DNA of 64,000 nucleotides from Peteryoungia rhizophila (GTDB lineage: Bacteria; Pseudomonadota; Alphaproteobacteria; Rhizobiales; Rhizobiaceae), in contig NZ_STGT01000003.1 in assembly GCF_004912145.1 (NCBI RefSeq), positions 1-64,000 of the forward strand, in the 5' to 3' direction. The notes below the pieces were generated by a model. The model did no database searches. It saw nothing but the letters and a program-made list of their open reading frames with translations, and was not told the DNA's origin. Position numbers and translations under genes: made by a program. Shown here in pieces: positions 32,257 through 41,537 of the stretch (its first letter is position 1; the number at the start of each line of letters is the position of its first letter).

Positions 32257-34362
32257 ATGCGTCCCCATCTTCTCGATCCCCTCTTCGCCTCCGTGGCTTC
32301 GCTCAGCGGAGTCGGTCCCAAGCTCGCCCAGCTTCTCGCCACACTGCTCGGGCGCGAGGATGCCGAGGATGCGCGGGTCGTCGACCTGCTGTTCCTGGCA
32401 CCGCACCGGCTGATCGACCGGCGCCATCAGCCGGGCATCGCCTATGCGCAGCAGGGTTCGCTGGTGACCATCACCGGACGCGTCGACCGCCACATGCCGC
32501 CCCCGCCGGGCAAGAACAACATGCCCTACCGCATCTTCCTGCATGACGAGACGGGGGAACTGGCGCTCACCTTCTTCCGGGTCAAGGGCAACTGGCTGGA
32601 AAAGGCATTGCCCGTCGAAGAGATCGTCATGGTTTCAGGGAAAGTCGACTGGTTCAATGGTCGGCCATCCATGGTTCATCCCGACCTGATGGTGAAGGCG
32701 AGCGAGGCGGAGAACCTGCCGCTGGTCGAACCGGTCTATCCGCTGACGGCGGGGCTCGGACCAAAGGTGCTGCGCAAGGCTGTCGAAGCCGCCGTCGAGA
32801 AGATGCCGGAGCTCGCCGAATGGGCGGATGGTGCGCTTGCGACAAAGCAGGGCTTCGCCAGCGTGCGCGACTGTCTGGTCGCGCTCCACAATCCGCGCGA
32901 CGAGAAGGACATCGACCCGCAGGCGCCCGCCCGGCGGCGTCTTGCTTATGACGAATTTCTCGCCGGTCAGGTGTCGCTCGCATTGGTGCGGCAGAAGCTG
33001 AGACGCGTGCCGGGGGTGCCGATCAAGCCGACTGGCGAACTCAGCGGCAGGATCCGCGCCGCCCTGCCCTTTACGCCGACAAACAGCCAGGTGGCGGCGA
33101 TCGACGATATCCTGAAGGACATGGCGACGGACCAGCGCATGCTGCGGCTCGTCCAGGGTGACGTCGGCGCCGGCAAGACGCTGGTGGCGCTGTTTGCCAT
33201 GGCAGCCGCTGTCGAGGCGGGTGGGCAAGCCGTGCTGATGGCGCCGACGGAAATCCTGGCGCGGCAGCATCATGCGACGCTTGCCAAGCTCGGCGCGCCG
33301 GCCGGGCTGAAGATCGAAGTCCTGACCGGGCGCACCAAGGGTAAGGAGCGCGAGGCGATCCTGGAGCGGATCGCATCCGGCGAGGCTCAGATCGTCATCG
33401 GCACGCATGCGCTGTTCCAGGATGCCGTTGTCTACCGGAACCTGACGCTTGCGGTCGTGGACGAGCAGCACCGCTTCGGCGTTCACCAGCGCCTGAGGCT
33501 GACCTCCAAGGGCATCTCGCCGCATATGCTGGTCATGACCGCGACGCCTATCCCGCGCACGCTGGTGTTGGCTGCCTTCGGAGACATGGATGTCTCAAAG
33601 CTCACCGAGAAACCGGCGGGTCGCAAGCCGATCCAGACGGTGACCGTGCCGACCGAGCGCGTGCCTGACGTCATCGAACGGCTCCGTTCCGCCATTGCCG
33701 AGGGCAAGAAGGCCTATTGGATCTGCCCGCTGGTGGAAGAGACCGAAGAAAGCGAGTTGATGTCGGCCGAGGAGCGGCAGGCCGTGCTCGCGCAGTTCAT
33801 CAAGGCGCCGATCGGGCTGGTGCATGGACGCATGGCGGGACCGGAGAAGGATGCGGCCATGCTTGCTTTCAAGAATGGCGAGACGCGGCTGCTTGTGGCC
33901 ACCACGGTGGTCGAGGTCGGCGTCGATGTGCCCGATGCGACGATCATGGTGATCGAACATGCCGAACGCTTTGGCCTCGCCCAGCTGCACCAGTTGCGCG
34001 GGCGTGTAGGCCGCGGCGACGAGGCGTCGAGCTGTATCCTGCTCTACAAGGGACCGCTCGGCGAAACGGGAAAGGCGCGGCTCTCGATCCTGCGCGATTC
34101 GGAGGATGGCTTCCTGATTGCGGAGGAGGATCTTAAGCTGCGTGGTGAAGGCGAATTGTTGGGGACAAGGCAATCAGGCACGCCGGGCTTCAAGATCGCC
34201 AGTCTGGAGCATCACGGCGATCTGCTGGAGATTGCCCGGAAGGATGCGGCCTATCTGCTGGATCGCGATCCGGAGCTGACAAGCGAGCGCGGCGAAGCGG
34301 TGAGGACGCTGCTCTACCTGCATCGCCGCGACGAGGCGATCCGCTTCCTGCATGCAGGATGA
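32257..34362 (+). CDS. recG: ATP-dependent DNA helicase RecG
   Basis: 701-residue branch-migration helicase that regresses stalled forks. An N-terminal wedge OB domain (VTITGRVDRHMPPPPGKNNM) is followed by the helicase motor with Walker A DVGAGKTLVALFAM, DEQH box (VVDEQHRFGVHQRLR), the TATPIPRTL motif III and ATTVVEVGVDVPDATIM, and the arginine motif QLRGRVGRGDE. The ATG at 32257 (MRPHLLDPLFASV) was preferred; the ribosome-binding site is weak. It is divergent from sdhE-mfd, so three repair genes cluster loosely in this window. Confidence 0.97.
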   Translation: MRPHLLDPLFASVASLSGVGPKLAQLLATLLGREDAEDARVVDLLFLAPHRLIDRRHQPGIAYAQQGSLVTITGRVDRHMPPPPGKNNMPYRIFLHDETGELALTFFRVKGNWLEKALPVEEIVMVSGKVDWFNGRPSMVHPDLMVKASEAENLPLVEPVYPLTAGLGPKVLRKAVEAAVEKMPELAEWADGALATKQGFASVRDCLVALHNPRDEKDIDPQAPARRRLAYDEFLAGQVSLALVRQKLRRVPGVPIKPTGELSGRIRAALPFTPTNSQVAAIDDILKDMATDQRMLRLVQGDVGAGKTLVALFAMAAAVEAGGQAVLMAPTEILARQHHATLAKLGAPAGLKIEVLTGRTKGKEREAILERIASGEAQIVIGTHALFQDAVVYRNLTLAVVDEQHRFGVHQRLRLTSKGISPHMLVMTATPIPRTLVLAAFGDMDVSKLTEKPAGRKPIQTVTVPTERVPDVIERLRSAIAEGKKAYWICPLVEETEESELMSAEERQAVLAQFIKAPIGLVHGRMAGPEKDAAMLAFKNGETRLLVATTVVEVGVDVPDATIMVIEHAERFGLAQLHQLRGRVGRGDEASSCILLYKGPLGETGKARLSILRDSEDGFLIAEEDLKLRGEGELLGTRQSGTPGFKIASLEHHGDLLEIARKDAAYLLDRDPELTSERGEAVRTLLYLHRRDEAIRFLHAG

Positions 34363-34374
34363 ACGAGGTCAGGT

Positions 34375-35103
34375 TCAGGAACGGCCAGCGCGCTTGGGCG
34401 GTTCGACCGGCTCGTCCGTGTCAAGATTCCGAAATGCTGTCATGGCGTCGGCGACTGTTGGCTTGTATTCGGGCGTGACCAGACCCGCCGAGATCAGCAG
34501 TTTGATGCCCTCCTCCGGGCTCATGTCGAGCAACATCAGCTTGCTGCGTGGCACGAACATCAGGAAGCCTGCGGTTGGAACAGGGGTCGGCGCCAGAAAG
34601 ACGGCGACCATTTCCTCGCCGTCCTGGTTCAACTTCACGGCAATCTCCCCCTTGGCATCGGAAGAGATGAAGACCAGCGCCCATGTGCCGGCGCGCGGAA
34701 ACTCGATCAGGCCGACTTTCTTGAAGGAATTTCCCTGCTCCTTCAGAACCGTTTCGAAGATCTGCTTGGTGCTCTTGTAGACGGTGCGGACCAGCGGCAT
34801 CCGGTTCAGGATGTTTTCGCTGTAGGCGACGATCGAGCGGCCGATCAGGTTTCGGCCGAGAAAGCCGACCAGCGTGATGAAGACAATCGCGATCAGAAGA
34901 CCGGTCCCGGGGATCGCAAAGGTGAGATAGGCCTCGGGATTGTAACGATCGGGCAGATAGGGCTTCACCCAGCTGTCGGCCCAGCGGATGAAGGTCCAGG
35001 TCAGGTAGATGGTGATCGCCATCGGCGCGCAGATGATCAGGCCGGTCAGGAAGTTGTTCCTGAGCCTGGTTGCCATCGAAATCCTGTCAGAACCTTCGGT
35101 CAT
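34375..35103 (-). CDS. DUF502 family membrane protein
   Basis: 242-residue inner-membrane protein with two N-terminal hydrophobic helices (TGLIICAPMAITIYLTWTFI and GTGLLIAIVFITLVGFLGRN) and a soluble domain. DUF502 traits are RMPLVRTVYKSTKQIFET and LVFISSDAKGEIAVKLN. The function is unknown. The ATG at 35103 gives MTEGSDRISMATRLRNN; other in-frame ATGs lie up to 39 bases upstream. It converges on recG and follows glmS on the same strand after a hairpin. Confidence 0.87.
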   Translation of the reverse strand: MTEGSDRISMATRLRNNFLTGLIICAPMAITIYLTWTFIRWADSWVKPYLPDRYNPEAYLTFAIPGTGLLIAIVFITLVGFLGRNLIGRSIVAYSENILNRMPLVRTVYKSTKQIFETVLKEQGNSFKKVGLIEFPRAGTWALVFISSDAKGEIAVKLNQDGEEMVAVFLAPTPVPTAGFLMFVPRSKLMLLDMSPEEGIKLLISAGLVTPEYKPTVADAMTAFRNLDTDEPVEPPKRAGRS

Positions 35104-35178
35104 GCCCACCGTCATTGTGCAGTGCCGTAACGCTGCGGACAATGCCGGAGTGACACCTATGGCGCAAGAGCAAGAATT

Positions 35179-35196
35179 GGGGCAGTGGCCTGCCCC
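35179..35196 (-). terminator. Terminator after glmS
   Basis: Seven-bp stem GGGGCAG / CTGCCCC with a 4-base loop, followed on the minus strand by a T-rich but interrupted tract (AATTCTTGCTCTT), 9 bases beyond the glmS stop. Confidence 0.6.
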
Positions 35197-35205
35197 GATC
35201 CGGGA

Positions 35206-37032
35206 TCACTCGACCGTGACGGACTTGGCGAGGTTGCGCGGCTGATCGACGTCGGTGCCCATGAAGACCGCCGTGTGATAGGCGAGCAGCTGGATCGGGA
35301 TGGAATACACCATCGGGGAGATGATCTCGGCGACCACCGGCAGCACGATGGTGGCCATGGTGTCGAGCTTCGAGGCCGCAGCGCCCTTCTCGTCGGTGAT
35401 GAAGATGATCTTGCCGCCGCGGGCTGCCACTTCCTGCATGTTCGACACGGTCTTTTCGAAGAAGCGGTCGAACGGTGCAATGACGATGACCGGCATATTC
35501 TCGTCGATCAGGGCGATCGGACCGTGCTTCAGCTCGCCGGCGGCATAGCCCTCGGCATGGATATAGGAGATTTCCTTGAGCTTCAGCGCGCCTTCGAGCG
35601 CCAGCGGATAGCTGGTGCCACGACCGAGATAGAGCACGTCCTTGAACTTTGAGAGGTCACGGGACAAGGCCTCGATCTGCGGCTGAACGGCGTTCAGGAC
35701 CTGGCTCATGATGCGCGGCATTTCGGCCAGGCTCTTCACAAGCTGCTTTTCTTCCGTCTCATCAAGCGTGCCACGGGCACGGCCGGCGGCGAGCGCCAGC
35801 GAAGCGAGCACAGCGAGCTGGCAGGTGAACGCCTTGGTCGAGGCGACGCCGATTTCCGGGCCGGCGAGGATCGGGAAGACGGCATCCGCTTCGCGGGCGA
35901 TCGTCGATTCCTTGACGTTGACGACGGCGCCGATCTTCAGGCCGTTGTCGCGGCAGTAGCGCAGCGATGCGAGTGTGTCGGCAGTCTCGCCCGACTGCGA
36001 GATGAAGAGGGCCGCCTGGTCCTTCGACAGCGGCATTTCGCGGTAGCGGAATTCCGAGGCGACATCGATCTCGACCGGCAGGCGGGCGTAGCGCTCGAAC
36101 CAGTATTTGCCAACGAGGCCAGCCAGATAGGCGGTGCCGCAGGCGGAGATGGCGAGGCCGCGCAGGTTGGCAAAATCGATTTCGGCAGCCATGTCGCGCA
36201 CGGTGTGCTCGGCAAAGTCGACATAATGCGACAAAGCATGGGAGATTACCTCCGGCTGCTCGTAGATCTCCTTCTCCATGAAGTGGCGATGGTTGCCCTT
36301 GTCGATCATGTAGGCGCTGGCTGAGGAGATCTGCACGGGGCGATCGACCGGATTGCCGTCGATGTCGAAGATGTGCGCGCCCTGCTTGCCGATGACGGCC
36401 CAGTCACCATCATGGAGATAGGCGATGCGGTTGGTGAAGGGCGACAGCGCGATTGCATCAGACCCTAAGAACATCTCGCCATCGCCGAAGCCGATCGCAA
36501 GCGGCGGGCCGGAGCGGGCAGCCATGATGGTCGAGGGATCGTCGCTGAAGATCACCGCGAGCGCATACGCGCCCGTCACATGGCGCAGCATCTCATGCAT
36601 CGCCTCGCGGCGGCCAAGGCCCTGGCGACGATACTTCGCGAGCAACTGGGCGACGACTTCCGTGTCGGTCTGCGTGGTGAAGGTCGCGCCTTCGGCCGCG
36701 AGCTCTTCCTTGATCTCGGAAAAATTCTCGATGATCCCGTTGTGAACGACAGCGACGCCATCGACGAAATGCGGATGGGCGTTCGTTTCGTTCGGCACGC
36801 CATGGGTTGCCCAGCGGGTGTGGGCGATGCCGATATTGCCCGGAAGCGGTTCGCCGGCGAGCTTGGTCTCGAGATTGAAGAGCTTACCCTCGGCGCGGCG
36901 GCGGTCGAGCTTGCCGTCGTTGATCGTGGCGACGCCGGCAGAATCATAGCCGCGATATTCGAGCCGCTTCAAGGCGTCGACCAGACGCTCCGCCACGGGC
37001 TTGTTACCGACGATGCCGACGATGCCGCACAT
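35206..37032 (-). CDS. glmS: Glutamine--fructose-6-phosphate aminotransferase (isomerizing)
   Basis: First step of the hexosamine route: fructose-6-phosphate plus glutamine gives glucosamine-6-phosphate. 608 residues. The N-terminal glutamine amidotransferase starts with the nucleophilic Cys right after the initiator Met (MCGIVGIVGNKPV), with HTRWATHGVPNETNAHPH. Two SIS sugar-isomerase domains follow (FISQSGETADTLASLRY and KFKDVLYLGRGTSYPLALEG). The ATG at 37032 has GGAG six bases upstream. It lies 138 bases downstream of glmU on the same strand. No glmS ribozyme is seen upstream. Confidence 0.98.
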   Translation of the reverse strand: MCGIVGIVGNKPVAERLVDALKRLEYRGYDSAGVATINDGKLDRRRAEGKLFNLETKLAGEPLPGNIGIAHTRWATHGVPNETNAHPHFVDGVAVVHNGIIENFSEIKEELAAEGATFTTQTDTEVVAQLLAKYRRQGLGRREAMHEMLRHVTGAYALAVIFSDDPSTIMAARSGPPLAIGFGDGEMFLGSDAIALSPFTNRIAYLHDGDWAVIGKQGAHIFDIDGNPVDRPVQISSASAYMIDKGNHRHFMEKEIYEQPEVISHALSHYVDFAEHTVRDMAAEIDFANLRGLAISACGTAYLAGLVGKYWFERYARLPVEIDVASEFRYREMPLSKDQAALFISQSGETADTLASLRYCRDNGLKIGAVVNVKESTIAREADAVFPILAGPEIGVASTKAFTCQLAVLASLALAAGRARGTLDETEEKQLVKSLAEMPRIMSQVLNAVQPQIEALSRDLSKFKDVLYLGRGTSYPLALEGALKLKEISYIHAEGYAAGELKHGPIALIDENMPVIVIAPFDRFFEKTVSNMQEVAARGGKIIFITDEKGAAASKLDTMATIVLPVVAEIISPMVYSIPIQLLAYHTAVFMGTDVDQPRNLAKSVTVE

Positions 37033-37170
37033 GCAATTCTCCGTTTCATATCCATCACGCGCACTGTTCCTAGCGGTTCCGCCGCAATAGGCAATCGCAC
37101 ACCAAGTCAAATTGCGTTTCGTCTCGTAATGCAACGCAGCATAACAGGCGGGAAAGTTGGTTTGGCGCTT

Positions 37171-38532
37171 TTACTTGCCGGACTTCTTGGCGGCCTTGAT
37201 CGCCAGATTGCGCTCGCGGATGACGGCCGCGCGGCCTGGCTTCATCTCCTGGCGGGCACGACCGAAGGCGAGCGCGTCGGCTGGCACATCCTCGGTGATC
37301 ACGCTGCCGGAGGCGATGAGGGCTCCGTCGCCGATCGAGACGGGGGCGACGAGGGATGAATTGGAGCCTATGAAGGCCCCTGCCCCGATCCGGGTCTCAT
37401 GCTTGTTCACGCCATCATAGTTGCAGGTGATCGTGCCGGCCCCGATATTGGTCTCGGCCCCAACGACGGCATCGCCGATATAGGTCAGGTGGTTGACCTT
37501 GGCGCCGCGGCCGATTTCAGCCTTTTTCACTTCGCAGAAATTGCCAACCTTTGAGCCTTCGGCGAGGTTGGCGCCAGGACGCAGGCGGGCAAAGGGGCCG
37601 ACGGTCGCGCCGGCTGACACGTGGGCGCCTTCGAGATGCGAGAAGGCATGGATGACCGCGCCGCCCTCGACGGTGACGCCCGGGCCAAAGACGACGTTCG
37701 GTTCGATCAGGGCGTCCTGGCCAATGACTGTATCGTGGCTGAGAAAGACGGTTTCCGGGGCGATCATCGTGACGCCCGAGACCATCAGCTCGTGGCGACG
37801 GCGCTCCTGCCATAGCCGCTCGATCACGGCGAGCTCGGCGCGATTGTTGCAGCCGGTCAGTTCGCTCTCCGGCGCGTCGACAGCAACTGCCTTGCCACCC
37901 AAGGACCGGGCAATCTCGACGAGGTCGGTCAGGTAGTATTCACCCTTGGCGTTCTGGTTGCCGATCCGAGAGAGCAGATCGAGGGCCTTTTTGCCATCGA
38001 TCGCCATCAATCCACTGTTGCACCAGGTAACGGCGCGCTCGGCATCGGTCGCATCCTTCTCCTCGCGGATCGCAATCAGCTCGCCATCTTCGACCAGCAA
38101 GCGTCCATAGCCTGTCGGATTGGCCGTATGAAAACCGATTACGGCGACAGCCGCACCGTCGGCAAGTGCTTCGCGCGCAGCTTTCAGCGGTGCGGCTGTG
38201 ATCAGCGGGACATCGCCATAGGCAACGAGGATCTCGTCATAACCTCGGGCGATCGCCTCCTTGGCCATCAGAACGGCGTGACCTGTGCCGAGGCGTTCGG
38301 TCTGCAAGACGCCTTCCACGGCAAGTCCATCAATCGAGGCGGCCTTCTCGACCTTTTCGGCATCACGGCCGAGAACCAGCGCCACATCCGACACACCGGA
38401 CGCGGCGATCGATGCCATGACATGGGCGATCATCGGACGCCCCCCGACCGAATGCAGCACCTTGGACATGGAGGACTTCATCCTGGTGCTGTCGCCTGCG
38501 GCGAGGACAATGGCGAGACAGGTGCGGGTCAT
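37171..38532 (-). CDS. glmU: Bifunctional UDP-GlcNAc pyrophosphorylase / GlcN-1-P acetyltransferase
   Basis: Converts glucosamine-1-phosphate to UDP-GlcNAc, needed for peptidoglycan and lipid A. The N-terminal nucleotidyltransferase signature reads [19 protein letters not shown], a rhizobial variant of the usual GxGTRM...PKVLH. The C-terminal half has the left-handed beta-helix hexapeptide repeats ([20 protein letters not shown] type, seen as [12 protein letters not shown]) and ends with a Lys-rich tail. 453 residues is normal. CGGAGC precedes the ATG. It forms a UDP-GlcNAc pair with glmS. Confidence 0.97.
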   Translation of the reverse strand: MTRTCLAIVLAAGDSTRMKSSMSKVLHSVGGRPMIAHVMASIAASGVSDVALVLGRDAEKVEKAASIDGLAVEGVLQTERLGTGHAVLMAKEAIARGYDEILVAYGDVPLITAAPLKAAREALADGAAVAVIGFHTANPTGYGRLLVEDGELIAIREEKDATDAERAVTWCNSGLMAIDGKKALDLLSRIGNQNAKGEYYLTDLVEIARSLGGKAVAVDAPESELTGCNNRAELAVIERLWQERRRHELMVSGVTMIAPETVFLSHDTVIGQDALIEPNVVFGPGVTVEGGAVIHAFSHLEGAHVSAGATVGPFARLRPGANLAEGSKVGNFCEVKKAEIGRGAKVNHLTYIGDAVVGAETNIGAGTITCNYDGVNKHETRIGAGAFIGSNSSLVAPVSIGDGALIASGSVITEDVPADALAFGRARQEMKPGRAAVIRERNLAIKAAKKSGK

Positions 38533-38604
38533 GGATGGCTCCGGGCATGAGAAACGGGAATCTCACTAACGCCCAAGGACGTCAGCTGCAAGGGTGGCCG
38601 GCAA

Positions 38605-39369
38605 TCAGCCCTTGTTGCTGGATGTATCGACCGCCTTCAACGCGGCGGCGCGGCCCTGCTGGATCGCCCTGCCAGTTGCGACACGGGCAGCCTCCGGGTC
38701 GCGTTTCTCCAACGCATCGACGATGGCCAGATGCAGTTCGGTAATCGCCTCCCCGCGTCCCGCGAGGTCCGGATCGAAGGCCATGGTGAAGGCACCGTCG
38801 AGCGAGGCCTTGATAAAGCCGACCATGCTTTCGAGGAAGGGGTTCGCGCCCGCGATTGTCAACAGCACGTGGAAGCGCAGATCTGCCTCCACCTGGCTCG
38901 GCCAGTCGAGTTCATTCGATCCGAGGAGATTGGCATAGTGCCGGAGCTCCACGCAGTCCTCAGGTGTCGCCCGCAACGCGGCAAATGCGGCTGACGCGGG
39001 CTCCAGCACCATTCTGATATCGTAGAGGTGGTCGATGAATTCGCGCGTCACTCCCGATGTGAAATGCCAACGCAGCACGTCTTCATCGATAAGGTTCCAG
39101 TGACACCTTTCGGTCACCCGGGTGCCAACGCGCGATTTCGCGACCACGAGCCCCTTCGCGGCGAGAGTCTTCATTGCCTCGCGCAAAACAGAGCGTGACA
39201 CGTCTAATTCGGATTCGAGTTCGTTGTCGCCTGGCAAAGGCTCGCCAATTCCGAATCGACCACCGACGATCGCAAGCCCGAGTTTCTCGACCACTTTGGC
39301 ATGGCTGGTCCGAAGATTGGTTACGACCCTCAGATCCCGAACATCATCCTTGCGCATTCCGCCTCGCAT
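38605..39369 (-). CDS. FadR-type GntR family transcriptional regulator
   Basis: 254-residue DNA-binding protein. The N-terminal winged helix is recognisable from GEPLPGDNELESELDVSRSV and LREAMKTLAAKGLVVAKSR, then an FCD ligand-binding domain with DLRFHVLLTIAGANPFLESM and AEAIT-like helix (ELHLAIVDALEKRD). FadR-type regulators usually sense organic acids or sugar acids. Two ATGs lie 12 bases apart at 39369 and 39357; neither has a clear ribosome-binding site advantage. It sits between glmU and a nucleoside-type ABC operon, which it may regulate, but nothing proves this. Confidence 0.85.
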   Translation of the reverse strand: MRGGMRKDDVRDLRVVTNLRTSHAKVVEKLGLAIVGGRFGIGEPLPGDNELESELDVSRSVLREAMKTLAAKGLVVAKSRVGTRVTERCHWNLIDEDVLRWHFTSGVTREFIDHLYDIRMVLEPASAAFAALRATPEDCVELRHYANLLGSNELDWPSQVEADLRFHVLLTIAGANPFLESMVGFIKASLDGAFTMAFDPDLAGRGEAITELHLAIVDALEKRDPEAARVATGRAIQQGRAAALKAVDTSSNKG

Positions 39370-39460
39370 CCCATCACCGTGGCCCGGCTTGTTATACGAA
39401 AGGCCAATGCGGGTGAAGTCGATATGTGAGCATTTCCGGATTTTTCAGAAGCCTAAACAA

Positions 39461-39485
39461 GAAAGGGCGCCATTAGCGCCCTTTC
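39461..39485 (-). terminator. Rho-independent terminator after BMP gene
   Basis: Perfect 10-bp stem GAAAGGGCGC / GCGCCCTTTC with a 5-base loop. On the minus strand it is followed by TTGTTT, ending the four-gene ABC transporter operon. Confidence 0.8.
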
Positions 39486-39507
39486 CAATACGATTTCGGC
39501 CGGTGTT

Positions 39508-40581
39508 TTACTGCGGCAGCTTGTCGTCTACGCCTTCGATGTAGAAGTTCATGCCGAGGATGGTGCCATCGTCAGCAGACTCACCTTCCTTCAGCCATGC
39601 CGAACCGTCCTGCTTGTTGATCGGGCCGGAGAAGGGCTTGAGTTCGCCGGACTTGATCTTGGCTTCGCTGTCCATCGCCATGGCCTTCACGTCGTCAGGC
39701 ATGTTGGTGTAGGGCGCCATCGACAGGATGCCGTCCTTCAGGCCGTCGAAGGTCTGGGCGGAGGTCCAGGTACCGTCGAGCACCGCCTGGGTGCGCTTGA
39801 TGTAATAAGGCGCCCAGGTGTCCACGATGGCGCTCAGCTGCGCGGTCGGGCCGGCGGCGATCATGTCGGATGCCTGGCCAAAGGCCTTCAGGCCGCGCTC
39901 TTCGGCAACCTGCATCGGCGCGGTGGTATCGGTGTGCTGGGTCAGGATATCGACGCCCTGGTCGAACAGAGCCTTGGCAGCATCGGCTTCCTTGCCGGGG
40001 TCGAACCAGGTGTTGACCCAAATGACCTTCAGCTTGAACTCGGGGTTTACCGTGCGGGCGCCGTGGAGGAAGGCGTTGATGCCGGCAACGACTTCCGGGA
40101 TCGGGAAGGATGCGATGTAACCGGCCACGCCGGTCTTCGACATCTTGCCGGCGATCTGACCGTTGATGAAGCGGCCTTCATAGAAGCGCGAATTGTAGGT
40201 GGCGACATTGTCGGCGGTCTTGTAGCCGGTCGCATGTTCGAACTTCACGTCCGGGAACTTTTCGGCGACCTTCAAGGTCGCATCCATGAAGCCGAAAGAA
40301 GTCGTGTAGACCAGGGCGCAGCCGGAGCGGGCCATGCGCTCGATGGCGCGCTCAGCATCCGGACCTTCCGGCACGTTTTCGAGGTAAGGCGTTTCGATCT
40401 TGTCGCCGAAATGAGCCTGGAGCTCTTGGCGGCCGATGTCGTGCGCCTGGGTCCAGCCACCGTCGGTCTTCGAGCCGACGTGGACGAAGCAGATCTTGGT
40501 CTTGTCCTGGGCTGCTGCCGGCGCCGCGAGGCCGACGATTGCGGCTGCCGAAGCGGCAAGCGCGAGGAGGATGTTCTTCAT
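39508..40581 (-). CDS. BMP family ABC transporter substrate-binding protein
   Basis: 357-residue periplasmic binding protein of the basic membrane protein (Bmp/PnrA) group, often purine nucleoside binders. The signal peptide ends AAPAAAQDK. Typical features are ICFVHVGSKTDGGWTQAHD at the mature N-terminus, YTTSFGFMDATLKVAEKFPD and KTGVAGYIASFPIPEVVAGI. It is the last gene of an operon with two permeases and an ATPase upstream, and AGGGG precedes the ATG. Substrate is likely a nucleoside or related compound; exact ligand unknown. Confidence 0.92.
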   Translation of the reverse strand: MKNILLALAASAAAIVGLAAPAAAQDKTKICFVHVGSKTDGGWTQAHDIGRQELQAHFGDKIETPYLENVPEGPDAERAIERMARSGCALVYTTSFGFMDATLKVAEKFPDVKFEHATGYKTADNVATYNSRFYEGRFINGQIAGKMSKTGVAGYIASFPIPEVVAGINAFLHGARTVNPEFKLKVIWVNTWFDPGKEADAAKALFDQGVDILTQHTDTTAPMQVAEERGLKAFGQASDMIAAGPTAQLSAIVDTWAPYYIKRTQAVLDGTWTSAQTFDGLKDGILSMAPYTNMPDDVKAMAMDSEAKIKSGELKPFSGPINKQDGSAWLKEGESADDGTILGMNFYIEGVDDKLPQ

Positions 40582-40620
40582 GATTTACCCCTGTTGGTTT
40601 GGTTGAAGCTTTTGTTTTCT

Positions 40621-41535
40621 TTATCTATCCGGCACGAACGGCTTGCCGAGGCAGGCCGGCGTGTTGATCAGCGTCGTGCGGCGATTATGCGAGATGATGA
40701 TCAGCACGACAATGGTCGCCGCATAAGGCAATGCGGACAGAAACTGGGACGGCAGGCCGAGGCCGAGCGCCTGGGCATGGAGCTGGCCGATGGTGACGGC
40801 GCCAAAGAGATAACCACCCGCCAGGAGCCGCCAGGGTCGCCAGGCCGCGAAGACCACCAGCGCAAGCGCGATCCAGCCGCGACCGGCAGACATGTTCTCG
40901 ACCCATTGCGGCGTGTAGACCAGCGACAGCTGCGCGCCGGCGAGACCGGCACAGGCGCCGCCGAACATCACGGCGAGATAACGCGTGCGGATAACCGGAA
41001 GCCCCAGCGTGTGCGCCGAACCGTGGCTGTCGCCGATGGCACGGAGCTTGAGGCCCGAGCGGCTCTTGAACAGATACCAGTTCACGCCGGCAACAAGCAG
41101 AATGGAGAGGTAGAAGAACAGGTCCTGAGCAAAAAGGATGGGTCCAATGACAGGAATGTCTGACAGCAGCGGGATGACGATCGGCTGCATCTTGACGCCG
41201 GGGACACCGACCACGCCCTCGCCGACCATGCCGGAGACGCCAAGGCCGAGGATGGTGAGGGCCAGACCGGTCGCAACCTGATTTGCGACGAGGGTCAGGG
41301 TCAGGAAGCCGAAGAGCAGCGAGAAGGCGGCGCCGGTCGCGACGCCCGCGAGAAGGCCGATATAGGGCGACCCGGTCATGTTGGTGGCGATGAAGGCACA
41401 GACGGCACCGATGATCATCATGCCCTCGACGCCGAGGTTCAAGACGCCCGAACGTTCGGTCACGAGTTCTCCCATGGCGGCGATGACCAAAGGGGTCGAG
41501 GCGGTGATGATGGTCAGCAGGATGGCTTCGAACAT
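40621..41535 (-). CDS. ABC transporter permease (nucleoside/BMP type, second permease)
   Basis: 304-residue inner-membrane permease of the BPD_transp_2 family. It starts MFEAILLTIITASTPLVIAA and contains ERSGVLNLGVEGMMIIGAVC, the conserved Asn-Leu-Gly-Val-Glu-Gly motif of this permease family, and LRAIGDSHGSAHTLGL. It has about eight hydrophobic segments. It starts 2 bases after the stop of the first permease, so translation is coupled. It pairs with the gene at 41538 to form the channel. Confidence 0.92.
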   Translation of the reverse strand: MFEAILLTIITASTPLVIAAMGELVTERSGVLNLGVEGMMIIGAVCAFIATNMTGSPYIGLLAGVATGAAFSLLFGFLTLTLVANQVATGLALTILGLGVSGMVGEGVVGVPGVKMQPIVIPLLSDIPVIGPILFAQDLFFYLSILLVAGVNWYLFKSRSGLKLRAIGDSHGSAHTLGLPVIRTRYLAVMFGGACAGLAGAQLSLVYTPQWVENMSAGRGWIALALVVFAAWRPWRLLAGGYLFGAVTIGQLHAQALGLGLPSQFLSALPYAATIVVLIIISHNRRTTLINTPACLGKPFVPDR

Positions 41536-41537
41536 GG